Source: Isoetes taiwanensis (lineage: Eukaryota > Streptophyta > Lycopodiopsida > Isoetales > Isoetaceae). Taken from it: a stretch of DNA of 64,000 bases. Below are positions 31,794 through 41,224 of this stretch, piece after piece. The notes under the pieces were generated by a model. That model was not told the origin of the DNA. It was given only the letters and a program-made list of their open reading frames with translations, and made no database searches. The DNA lies in NCBI GenBank assembly GCA_021234155.1, contig JAJEKV010000422.1, positions 147,096-211,095 of the forward strand. The letters are read 5' to 3'. Position 1 is the first letter of the stretch; every line of letters starts with the position of its first letter. The position numbers and the translations under genes were made by a program.

Positions 31794-32481
31794 CCCGTAT
31801 CCTGACCAGATCATACACGCTCGGCAACAGTGGAAAGCATTGGGTTGTCCTCAGCGTCCTAAAGGAAACAGGGCCCCCTCCGATGAAGACGAGAAGAAGA
31901 AGAGAACACCAAGAAAGGGCAGGGAATCTCTATCAGACCAATATGACCTCATTCTTAGCACTGAGGCGGTCTGGGAGAAATGGACTGAAATATGGGCTCA
32001 ATGGACAAGAGGCAAGCTGAAGGACAACAATGGAGAATTGCCAACCAGGCCGGACCCAAAGTTGTTCGACAAGCAATTCATGAAAAGGATACAGGGCCTG
32101 ACGGACAAGGAAACGCTTGATCTACAGGGCAGAATCCTGGATGGAACAATCCTGCTAAGGAAAAGTAGAAGTCCAAAAATGCAGGACGCAAAGGATTACG
32201 CCACAATCCTAAAGAGACGGCGTGCATTGGAAGAAGGCATCACAGAGTTTTGCAATGTTGCCTCCAATGCATGCCATGATTTTGAGTATTATAAGAAGAA
32301 GGCTGCGCTTGATGAGGAAGACATGAAGGAGTTGAACCGTCTATGTCAACCCTACATCAACACCAAGCTAAAGCGTAACGTCAAAACCATCCCCTTCCCT
32401 GAACGTGCTATGGCAATTCTGAAGAGGAAGCTTGGATTCGGGGTGGTCCCATTTAAGACAGCTCCCCTCCATTCCTGGTAA
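31774..32481 (+). CDS. unrecognised charged ORF, likely exon
   Basis: From the acceptor at 31,793 the frame reads PYPDQIIHARQQWKALGCPQ, VWEKWTEIWAQWTRGKLKDN, RRRALEEGITEFCNVASNAC and IPFPERAMAILKRKLGFGVV. It is 200+ codons, rich in Lys/Glu/Arg and helical, with no transmembrane region. The lack of stops over 700 bp and the plausible acceptor support real coding sequence. The family is unknown. The following 300 bp (to 32,797) contain coding-like words in changing phases, suggesting frameshifts or an intron. Confidence 0.4.
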   Translation: MTFTECSPYPDQIIHARQQWKALGCPQRPKGNRAPSDEDEKKKRTPRKGRESLSDQYDLILSTEAVWEKWTEIWAQWTRGKLKDNNGELPTRPDPKLFDKQFMKRIQGLTDKETLDLQGRILDGTILLRKSRSPKMQDAKDYATILKRRRALEEGITEFCNVASNACHDFEYYKKKAALDEEDMKELNRLCQPYINTKLKRNVKTIPFPERAMAILKRKLGFGVVPFKTAPLHSW

Positions 32482-32796
32482 CCTTGGGACACAAGGGGTT
32501 TGGTGGTCTGGAACTGGCACCTGGGCCCGTGGCACTATTTGCCATGAATATGATCGAAGACCCCACCCTATTTTATGAAAAAAGCCGACATTGAGCAAAG
32601 GGTACAAGGCGGTTCCGGACATGACCGAATTTGGATACTGGGTTTCCTTATCTTTTGCATGCGGGCAATCGACAACCTTTGTGGCACAATGGGCAGCTGA
32701 TATTAACTTCACCAAAGAAGATCTTATATTCCATATACTTAACCTGGAACATGAGTGTAGACTTGGCACAAGGCACCAAGTTTTGCCAATGTAGTT

Positions 32797-33323
32797 TTGG
32801 TTTTGGTTTCAAGATCGGTACTGCAGACTGACAAGTGGTGGTCTAGCGAACACCACTATCTCGACAAGTTCATGATTTCTCAAGAGCAGATGGAACCCTG
32901 GAAAGGCGGCAGATTTATGGAGGATGTGCCATCGATGGACAAAGTCAGCACTGATGGTGCAACATGTCCAATACATAAAATTCCTATCCGGCCAAGAGTT
33001 ATCAAGTACTTCATAACCCAACTTGGTCGAGGAAGATCATATTGTATGCGAGTGGTACATGAATGGCCCATTCTCTCGGGGGCTATCTTTGATGGAATGA
33101 AACCAATATCCATGGTTGGAAATAAGGACATGGTTGAAACCATTCGGTCATACCTGGACCTGCTTCATGAGCATTTCAAAGGGAGGAAGACAAATGGAAG
33201 CAGTAAGGACGATGATGACGAAGACAAACTTGACAGCCAGGGAGAGAAAGGTGACGGAGACGAGAATGTCCAAGGTTTAGACGACAATGCTGCCGAACTA
33301 ATTCTGGAGAGTCTGAGATTGAG
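32797..33323 (+). CDS. unrecognised exon, upstream of the FCP1-like domain
   Basis: The frame contains TDKWWSSEHHYLDKFMISQE, CPIHKIPIRPRVIKYFITQL and MRVVHEWPILSGAIFDGMKP, ending in an acidic tract (SSKDDDDEDKLDSQGEKGDG) and LILESLRLR. The exon seems to end at 33,323 in front of GTGAGTT. Joining to the acceptor at 33,453 gives an in-phase AG|G arginine codon and continues DIDRNESGS. The unknown N-terminal region followed by an acidic linker would precede the phosphatase-like domain. Confidence 0.45.
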
Positions 33324-33453
33324 GTGAGTTCACTTTGCTCTCGGAGTGTTTCTCGACTCGCGAGTCGAGAAACCCTCCGAGTATTTAGCTTTTTTTTTTC
33401 TCGACTCGTGAGTCGAGAAAACGTTTCCTATCTGACGTCTTTCATCATTCCAG
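33324..33453 (+). other. 130-bp intron containing two palindromes
   Basis: GTGAGTT at the 5' end, and a pyrimidine-rich tract ending TTCATCATTCCAG at the 3' end, are good plant splice sites, and the exon phases are compatible. Nearly a third of the intron is made of two palindromes (33,352-33,369 and 33,400-33,417), separated by CCCTCCGAG..., with a T-rich run before the second. Confidence 0.65.
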
Positions 33454-34313
33454 GGACATCGATCGCAACGAATCGGGATCATTGACAATATCACACGAAT
33501 CTGCTGGCAGTTCACATCATGTGGAGGATACTGGACCCAAGAAAGGCAGTCAAGAGCAAGACAGTGCGGGCAGCAAGAAAGGACCTGAAAAAAATAATGA
33601 TCCCGCATATGGATCCCGATCTATCAGAAATTTGGTCAGAGCCAAACTCTAACTGGGATCCAGCGGGTCCCACCAAGCTTATAATATTTGACATCAATGG
33701 AGTATTAGCTGCAATATACCACGATAAAGACGTCCCTGAGCTTAACACCTCACAGATCCCGACAATAACGGGGTCTAAAATCGTGTATCCTCGACCTAAA
33801 GCAAAGGAGATTATTGAGTGGTGCGTGGAACGGGGATTCCAAGTGGCCATATGGTCTTGTATGGCAAAGAAAAATATTATCAATGTCCTTGGTGTTCTCG
33901 GCCTTCCAGTTTTGATGTTCAAGTTTGTTTGGGGAAACGAACGGGTCGAGCATGTGTCAGGCCTCGATCCAGCCATCACAAAGGGGAAGCCTATTATGGT
34001 GAAAAGGCTGGACAGGGTTTATGAAGCATACTAGGACTTTAACAAACACAACACGCTGATCATAGACGACTCCGCCTACAAGTGCTATCATAACTCGCAC
34101 AATACAATCATTGCCAAGAGTTATTGACCAGAAGAGTATGAAACGGATAGGTGGTTGTCTTTCAATCTCGTTCCTGTCTTGGCGGAATCCCTGTTTGCCA
34201 TACTTGTGGCCGATGTGATTAGGAACTATCCGAACCTCAAGGAGGTCGATCCAGAGAGCAGCGCGATCATGAAAGCTATGGACGACAAATATTTTGGTGA
34301 ACAAGAAGAGTGA
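33454..34313 (+). pseudogene. FCP1/NIF-type HAD phosphatase-like domain, with nonsense codons
   Basis: After a frameshift near 33,600 the reading NWDPAGPTKLIIFDINGVLA starts a HAD/FCP1-homology domain. The nucleophile motif is D-I-N-G-V-L: the first Asp is kept, and the second, usual in DxDx(T/V), is Asn. RPKAKEIIEWCVERGFQVAI + WSC (the T/S of motif II region), LDRVYEAY, then NTLIIDDSAYKC (acidic DDS motif) and PNLKEVD follow. Two in-frame stops interrupt it: TAG at 34,032-34,034 and TGA at about 34,125. The phase is kept to the stop at ~34,313, so these are point nonsense mutations. Plant relatives with D-x-N exist, so the Asn is not necessarily decay. This is the likely C-terminal end of the gene-like locus. 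Confidence 0.75.
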
Positions 34314-34419
34314 CCTCTGCTTTCAGATAGTCGAATTGTGTGAATCTTGTAAAGAAACGTGAAGAAATGTACTATATTTTGTAATGAATATACTTGTACA
34401 TTGAGTTTTCGCTGGCTTT

Positions 34420-34648
34420 CTCGACTCGCGAGTCGAGAAAGGCATGCTTGTCCTATTGATGAAACCATTTGTATGTTTGTTTGTGTGACTGGATGCGGCC
34501 ATATTCTGTAATGATAATGGTTGTACATTGGGTTTCCTGGGCTTTTCTCGACTTGCGAGTCGAGAAAGGCACTGCTTGTCTCGTTGACGTCTCGTTGAGA
34601 ATGGTTGTACTTTGACTCTTCTGGGCCTTTCTCGACTCGCGAGACGAG
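34420..34648. repeat. three palindromes downstream of the FCP1-like frame
   Basis: Copies at 34,420-34,437, 34,547-34,564 and 34,631-34,648 are each preceded by GGT/TTGTAC and TTGA/GGGTTT-type sequence and followed by AAAGGCA(C/T)(T/G)CTTG. They are thus diverged repeats of a longer unit of about 85-130 bp. The phrase GAGTTTTCGCTGGCT before the first copy also precedes the 28,141 array. Confidence 0.85.
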
Positions 34649-34782
34649 AAAGGCACTACTTGCCACGTGATTGGATGCAGTTATATGGAATGAATGTTCT
34701 CTATTGTATTTTGAATTCACCATTCTTTTCTTCGTTTTGACTAATGATACCGTAATTGTTAATCATACTCTCCTTGCTCCAG

Positions 34783-35291
34783 GTGGTTCAGGCACTAATC
34801 CCGCAGCAGCACAGATCCCGTTCAGGCATCACAGAGACCGCTCAAGGCGGCACATATCCCGCTCAAGGCGGCAGAGATACCGTTCTGGCACAGATCCCGC
34901 TCACGCTACACTCTTACCCGGCCTTTGGGATAAGGTTGCTCGTGAATGCAGAGGCCATGCACACGCTCGGGATAAAGAAGAGGGGAAGAAATTTGAGACA
35001 GTCCAGAAAGCTCAAAGCATCTTGCAAGCATTGCATAACATCCACAGAGGTTGGGGAAGGAGCATATTCGATGAAAAGCTGCGGGAGGAGAGTGGAGAAG
35101 TCGGGTGGACAGGTCAGCCGGTGGCTCCCGAGGCGCCTCCTCGTGAGGCATTCCACACTCTTCAGGTTGCCCCCAAGGCTTACAGACGGCATGAAGAAGC
35201 CCCGCAAGTTAATCCCCTAAGGTGGACCACCTACCACGATGATGTAACTGTAGTGACAGCAAGACCGCCATGGTCTCTGCGTCCGATGTAA
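34783..35291 (+). CDS. unrecognised terminal exon with Arg/Ser repeats
   Basis: After an acceptor-like TTGCTCCAG (ending ~34,783) a frame runs ~170 codons to 35,291. Its first third is a tandem repeat of a ~24-bp word (CGCTCAAGGCGGCA-type), giving RDRSRRHISRSRRQRYRSGT. The rest (LWDKVARECRGHAHARDKEE, ILQALHNIHRGWGRSIFDEK, EAFHTLQVAPKAYRRHEEAP) is non-repetitive and looks coding. AATAAA-type polyadenylation words follow within 40 bp (TTATTAATAAAAATTC). It may be a downstream exon of the same locus or a separate gene. Confidence 0.4.
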
Positions 35292-35329
35292 AATACGTTG
35301 TACCTATTCAATTTATTAATAAAAATTCT

Positions 35330-38300
35330 TTTTCAACTAGAACTTCCTCTTTACTGAATCTTTAATGAATTTTGTTTGAGTTGTATTGTTCTTGTTCTCG
35401 ATTCGCTATCCGAGAAAACGGGGAGAAAGCTCGAACCCACACTAAGAGACAAATATTCGAATTATGGACAGTTTTCGAGTCGGAGCTCTACTTTTTATGT
35501 AAGATAACAGAGTTCCGAAAAAAAGTGGGAATAGAATGAGACCCACTTTAATTAAATACGACGCTAATTCTGATAGAAATTAGGAAGCATTTTGAAGAAG
35601 TTTTGTATGAAGTATAAGTAGCAGAGTAGTAGGATGTTTAAGAAAGCCATGACTAGTCTGTAGAAGTTGGGTGATCCATTCTGGATAGAACAATAGGGAT
35701 TTTGGGTGAGGGAAAATGCATGTGCTATCAGATATGGCAACCTAGTTTCACATATTGCAAGCAAGAGCGGATCATCCTCCCAGATTTCTTTGCCATAGCC
35801 CTGTTTGCGCACATGCTCTCATAAAGCCCCAATGATTCTGCAGCCCAACAAACCTGCAGATTAAGTCGGTTGTGGCAATCTGGCAGAAAAATGATAAATA
35901 GATCTAAATAATGAAAATAGAAAAAAACACGGCCTCATCTTGGTATTTCCATCTGAGTTTTCTTCTTAAAATATTTCTCTGCTTTTTTATGTGTTTGCAG
36001 GTAGTTACATATCCACAATGATAAATCCGAAAGCAAAAGAAAGCCAGGTTCTTCTATCTTTTTTTTTTATGCAATTGCATCTGAGCTTTTCATGATCTAA
36101 AGCATGGGAAGAGAGGCCATATCCTGTATTCCTGAACTGTGCAGGCAAACTATCTCTAGAATCGGACTTTACTGAATCCATGGCTGCCCGAGTCCGTGCT
36201 ACATCCGAGACACCTTTGCAGAATAACTATGCTACAGGCTGCAAGAGACATGGCAAAACATAAGACAGAAATGACCAACACAGTAATTCAAGCCTTCCAG
36301 CCCCTTTCAACAAAACCCATTCATAACCCTGAGCAAATGGCATGTTTCTACCTGCTACAAGCAGGCCTGAATATGTCGTCCTCCATAGCCAACCATGGTT
36401 ATCCTTGTTCCTATGGTCCTAGTTCTAGCCTTTTCATCTGGGTAAAATAGTTTAGATTTTCAAAAATTTCAATTGTTTTTTCAAATTCCCAGTCTAGGAC
36501 TTCTGCTCATTATTCGATGGATTTCCATGCTTAATCTAGTTCGTTTGAATGTCTGAGAGAAATTCTCACATTCTGAAGATATTGGCCATTCACTCTAGGT
36601 TTTAAGTTTTTTATGCTTGAATAGTCTTTGGTTTTGGGCAAACTGAAGTAGCCCAATTTCAAGCATTACAGTGGTCTATGCAATTTAGCTGAAAAGCCCT
36701 TGTTGCGCAGAGCCGGAATTGGCGAATTTGAAGCTGATTTCAAACTGCTCAATTGATCAGATGAAATGGGAAGGGATAAAAAGGCAGAAAAAGGACTTTA
36801 AACCATGTTAAAACCTACCTGTGATTGGCCAATTTTTCCTTAAACAAGCCTTGTAGTAGGGTCATATTTTATTGCTGGGAGGCGGCTATATTCACAGATT
36901 GAATGGCGAATAGCTACACTAATGCAAACATATGCGTAGCTAGAGGGACATTTGGTCGGCCATGAATTTTGATTCACATCCACTATAAAAGTGTGAATCT
37001 GTTAAAACTAATGGAAAGTTAGAAGAATACATAATTTTAGTTTAGCATGTGGCGCCTTCCCATAAGCACAAGGTGATAAGATATTGTGGAACAACAAAAA
37101 CTTTGAATGCACAAGGTGATAAGAATTTGTGGATAGATAATGCACAAGGTGGTAAGAACTTAAAAAAAAATTACGGTGCGAATTACATATTTAGCTAGAG
37201 AAAATCCTAATTGTTGAAGAGAGAATCATTGTGAATAGAATCGTACTTTAGATTTACATAATGCAGTTTTTAACGACCTGGGTTTCTCACTATTGGCTAC
37301 GACCTGGGTTTCTCACTATCGGCTTCTTTTGCCTACTCGAATGCCCTGCAAAACCCACGTTATCTGAGTCAAAATCCAAGTGAAGAGAAGAGAAATGCAA
37401 GGCCGACGCGATAAATTTCTTATATGCATGTGTCATATTTGACTAGAAAAAATATTTATCAAGCATCAAATGCTTTAAAAAAGGCATGCAAGCCAAGGAA
37501 GTGACATGCAAATGCATATATAGATGCAAAAAGCACTTTAAGCATAACATAATGTAAAATCTTATACAAGGGGGCCTTGGAACTTAGTCAACGCATTTAT
37601 GTAGCCATGTTATAAGCATAAAATAAAATATTATGCCTATACAAGGGAACATTTATATTGCCATGAGCTTAGGCACTTCAAGCTTAGTCATATTTGTGAT
37701 ATTTGATCCAAAAAAGAATCAATGAATAGATATATACAATAAATAAATAAAAAATAGCGAAAATGCAGGGTTGGGATGAAGGTTAGGGTGGGGATGGACA
37801 AAAAAAATGAACGAAATAAATTGTCTTGATAAATCATTGCTTGTCGCGTCTGAGCTTGGCTATTTATCTCCAAAAGTATGGCAACCACTTTTTCATCTAA
37901 ACATTTATGGGATTATACCAGTGGGTTCTTATGCTTAGGATAACAAATGTGTTTGCAAAGAAAATGCCATTTTTCCAAATGCCTTGTGGATAATTTTATA
38001 GAAATTTTGATTGGATGAACACCTTGCCATTCTGCAATATGCACTTCACTATTATGGATGTCAAACAAGAGTATCTCACTCTGAACTGTTGAGCGTCAAA
38101 TCCCATAGATGCAATATAAAGTGGTTGGGGGAAGGGCCCAACCGAGCAATGTAGTGTGGTGTGTGGTCACATGTCTAGTTGGACCACAACTAGATTCTTG
38201 CGGGCAAACTATAACTTGAAGACTTATCCCTCAAAGGAGCTTGGCTCTGTATTTTTGACAACAATTGGAAACTACCTGCCAAGCTGCCTGATCTGTTGCT

Positions 38301-38650
38301 TGATATGCATTCGTTTATGCTACATGGCTTCCAAATGCTATCCCTTGATCGTCTGCTTTTCATTTTCGAGAGGCTATTTATTGAGGAGTAGTTTGCACAG
38401 TTTAGAGACATGTATTATTACCATGGGGAGCAGTTCTTTTGGAATGGGAGGGAGATGATTCAAACAGATCCATCCGTTGTGGCTCCATGCATTTGCCCAT
38501 GAATGGTCTCAAATCTTATGGTTGGCCTATCCATAATCCAACCAATGCTTCTTTGCTTGTGCAAGATGAAGTGGTCTACCTTCGCAGCTGCCTCAAAACC
38601 CCACTGGACCGTTTCATTTATTCAACATCAGCATCTATGTAAGTAAATAC
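35330..38650. other. AT-rich stretch without recognisable genes
   Basis: Short coding-like runs occur, for example minus-strand EIWEDDPLLLAICETRLPYL (35,564-35,812) and plus-strand PDLLLDMHSFMLHGFQMLSL (about 38,280-38,345). None is assignable. A degraded relative of the 28-35 kb palindrome (CTCGATTCGCTATCCGAG) lies near 35,398. GACCTGGGTTTCTCACTAT is repeated at 37,276 and 37,300. I see no RNA gene or terminus. Confidence 0.35.
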
Positions 38651-38654
38651 AAGG

Positions 38655-39815
38655 AGAGATGGTTACCACGTCGGCAACGCGCCATTTCACGCTCCAGACC
38701 CGCATCGACCAGGCAGGGCCGCATGGAGCGGCACTTGGTGGATGCGGCGGCCTTTACTGCCTCTTCTTGCGCACTGGCTGATAACGGGCAGCCTTCCAGG
38801 TACTACGGGTTCTGGATGGCATTCCGATATGGTTTCCATGTCATATCCCCGCATATGCCCGCGCCGAATCCGTGTTTGTGGCTCATGCTTGGCGAGAGCC
38901 ATCGTTGCCGCCTCAAAGCCCAACTTGGCGGTCTCATCTCGATGCCACGGTAGAGCACAGCGGACTGCCACATCAGCCGGTGACCTTTACGACAAGGGGA
39001 GATGGTTGGCGTGTCGGCAACATGCAATTCCACGGGGAAGGACCAGACCGACCAAGCAAAAGGCTACGCGGAGCGGCACATGGTGGATGCGGCGGTCTTT
39101 CTTGCCTCTTCGTCTTTGAGGTGATAACAGGCGACCTTCCGGATGACTACGGCCTTGGAGGACATTGCTCATCTGGTTTTGTCTAGGGTTCTACATTTTT
39201 TCCGCCCGGCTCCGCTTTTTTGCGGCATATGACCAGGGAGCCAACATTGCCGCCTAAAGCCTAAGTTGGCGCCTCCCTCGATACCCGCGGCTGATAATGG
39301 TGCCCGACACGACGGGTCTTGGGATGGCGTGCGAGATGGTTTTTCCGCCGCCAATGCGCCCTTGTTCGCGCCCGAACGCCCGGGCGGTTCTAGGCCCGTC
39401 GCGTCGCCTCGGGTGATAACGGGGTAATTTGGTCGATAATGGGGGCTGACACATCAGCACGGGTCTTGGACGGCGTGCGAGATGGTTTCCACGCCGGCAA
39501 TGCGCTTTGTCAAGGCCGGGCGACCGCCTTGACTCCAGTTCGCCGTCAAGACGCTTCGGCTGATAACGGGGCGACACATCAACACGGGTCTTGACGGCGT
39601 GTCTGGTCGGTTTCCACGTCAGCAATGCGCCCTTGTTCGCGCCGGACCACGGGCGTTTCTAGGCCCGTCAGCGACTTCCTCGGTGTCGCGGGGGTACTTT
39701 GGCGATAGCGGGGGACTGACACATCAGCACGGGTCTTGGACAGCGTGCCGAGATGGTTTCCACGTCAGCAATGCGCCCTTGCCCGCACCGGACCGCCCGG
39801 GGCGGCTCTAGGAGG
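38655..39815. repeat. GC-rich degenerate tandem repeat array
   Basis: The phrase GAGATGGTTTCCACGTCAGC and variants recurs at about 38,655, 38,828, 39,000, 39,330, 39,480, 39,605 and 39,750, with units of roughly 125-175 bp. Units also share GATAACGGG, CACATCAGCACGGGTCTTGG and AATGCGCCCTTGTTCGCGCC. The array is far richer in G+C than the flanks and produces open frames in many phases on both strands, none convincing. It ends close to the LTR at 39,975. Confidence 0.85.
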
Positions 39816-39974
39816 GAAACTACGGTTCGAGAAAATTCCACGAGGGAATTTCCGGCTGCCCCGCCAGATTTAGGGCGCCAGTGGCGAAGCATGGCGCCGA
39901 AGAATGCGGCGCCGGTCGCCGAGGGAATATTCCCGACCCTTTTGTCCTTGATCAATGAGCTCTATGTAGCCAAA

Positions 39975-40761
39975 TGTTACGGTCCAAGGGCAAGTCGCGC
40001 CTGCAGGCCTTGAAACCGGGAGTTCGCTTTGGGAATGCCATGGGGTGGCCAGGGAATGTCCCAAGCAAATATTCCGCCTAGGGGCGGCATGGGGATAATT
40101 TTTAAATAAGGGAACTTTCGTATGTTTTGCCATTTAATTAAATTAAAAGTTTCATGCAAAAAACCACTTAACCATTGGGAATGGGGGTGTGAGGTGGCAA
40201 TGCCTTATTGGATGAGGCAATTAAAAGGGCATGAACGAAAATTCCTGATCACGGCTGCTATGGCGGCCGGATCATCCTAAGATAGCCCGGATCAGGGCTA
40301 AAACTGCTCGGTTTGGGCTGCAGAAAAGGCCCACGGCCCTTTTTTGAGCTAAACCTTAGTGGCTTTATAAAAGGATGGGGAGCGATTCTGGAAGAAAGGA
40401 GTTTTGTCTTGGAAGCAAGCGGTTGGAGCAGACCGTCTTGTTTGACAGCCAGATCTTCTACTGCCAGGGCTTTCGACCCGTTGTGAATTGTTTGGGAAGC
40501 AATTCGTTCTGTTTGGAGCTACTCCAATATTGGGTAGTAATTCAAGGAGGCGTTCCGTTCTGGAAGTGTTCTCAACCGTTCTTGAGGAATACTGCTACTG
40601 CAATATCCAGTTTGTGTGTTAGAACTGCTGAAGCTGTGCTTCAGGCTGATTCCGGGGATCAGAAAGCAATCGTGCGCGGGGAGCTCAGGGAGTTCGTGGT
40701 TGTGGGGAATTCTGGGAATTCTTGGTAGTGCGATTGTGTCTACTTTTGCAGGCGTCTGACA
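39975..40761 (+). mobile_element. LTR of a retrotransposon
   Basis: The right boundary is well supported: TCTGACA, a 3-bp gap, then a tRNA-Met-type primer binding site. TATAAAAGG at 40,366-40,374 is a suitable U3 promoter. The left boundary TGTTAC at 39,975 is my best guess (TGT...ACA ends, 787 bp). I found no second LTR in the window. Confidence 0.5.
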
Positions 40762-40764
40762 ATT

Positions 40765-40776
40765 TGGTATCAGAGC
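40765..40776 (+). other. primer binding site, initiator-Met tRNA type
   Basis: TGGTATCAGAGC is the common plant LTR-retrotransposon primer binding site complementary to the 3' end of initiator methionine tRNA. It sits just downstream of the LTR end. Confidence 0.85.
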
Positions 40777-40791
40777 AAGGTCTAGGGCCTT

Positions 40792-41170
40792 GACTGATCC
40801 GACACGAGATATGTCGCAGCCAATTGATGGGTTGCCAACTGTTGCTTTAACAGATGGCATAATTCTGGCGCTCCGTGATATTCATCTGGAGGACTTACCT
40901 TCGTTTGACTTTGAGACCATTGGTGTGGGATTGTCTTCCCCGTGAGCAACCTCGTAGTGATACCGGACACCCCCGGTATCACTACGAGGTTGCTCACTAA
41001 CAACGGGGGAAGACAACCCCACACCAGGTTGTCCCTGTAACATGGCCTCAAAGTCAAACGGAAGTAAGTCCTCCAGATGAATATCACGGAGCGCAGGAAT
41101 TATGCCATCTGTTAAAGCAACAGTTGGCAACCCATCAATTGGCTGCGACATATCTCGTGTCGGATCAGTC
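40792..41170. repeat. near-perfect long hairpin made from the gag start
   Basis: Arm 1 (40,792-40,966) and arm 2 (40,973-41,170) are reverse complements with a 6-base loop. Arm 1 lacks two short stretches (about 19 and 8 bp) present in arm 2. Arm 1 encodes DMSQPIDGLPTVALTDGI on the plus strand, and arm 2 encodes the same on the minus strand. An inverted duplication of the 5' internal region of the retroelement explains this. Confidence 0.9.
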
Positions 41171-41217
41171 ATGGCCCTAAATAAAAAAGCTTGGTAAAAC
41201 AAATATCCGGCCCTCAT
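40882..41217 (-). pseudogene. LTR-retrotransposon gag N-terminal fragment (inverted copy)
   Basis: The 111-codon frame contains MTDPTRDMSQPIDGLPTVAL, IPALRDIHLEDLLPFDFEAM and a Gly/Ser/Pro-rich stretch. Its mirror image follows the primer binding site directly in the plus orientation. A position just after the PBS implies the start of gag. Capsid and zinc-knuckle regions are absent. The inverted copy reads out of the element, towards the LTR. The family (Copia or Gypsy) cannot be decided. Confidence 0.55.
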
Positions 41218-41224
41218 TCTTTAT

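Noticed and set aside
27900-35330. Complete CACTA transposon
   Set aside because: A DUF8039-like piece and repeated palindromes suggest it, but I found no CACTA termini, no 3-bp duplication and no TNP2 domain.
38687-39955. Many overlapping frames in the GC-rich array
   Set aside because: Open frames in all phases follow from high G+C and tandem repetition; translations differ between units.
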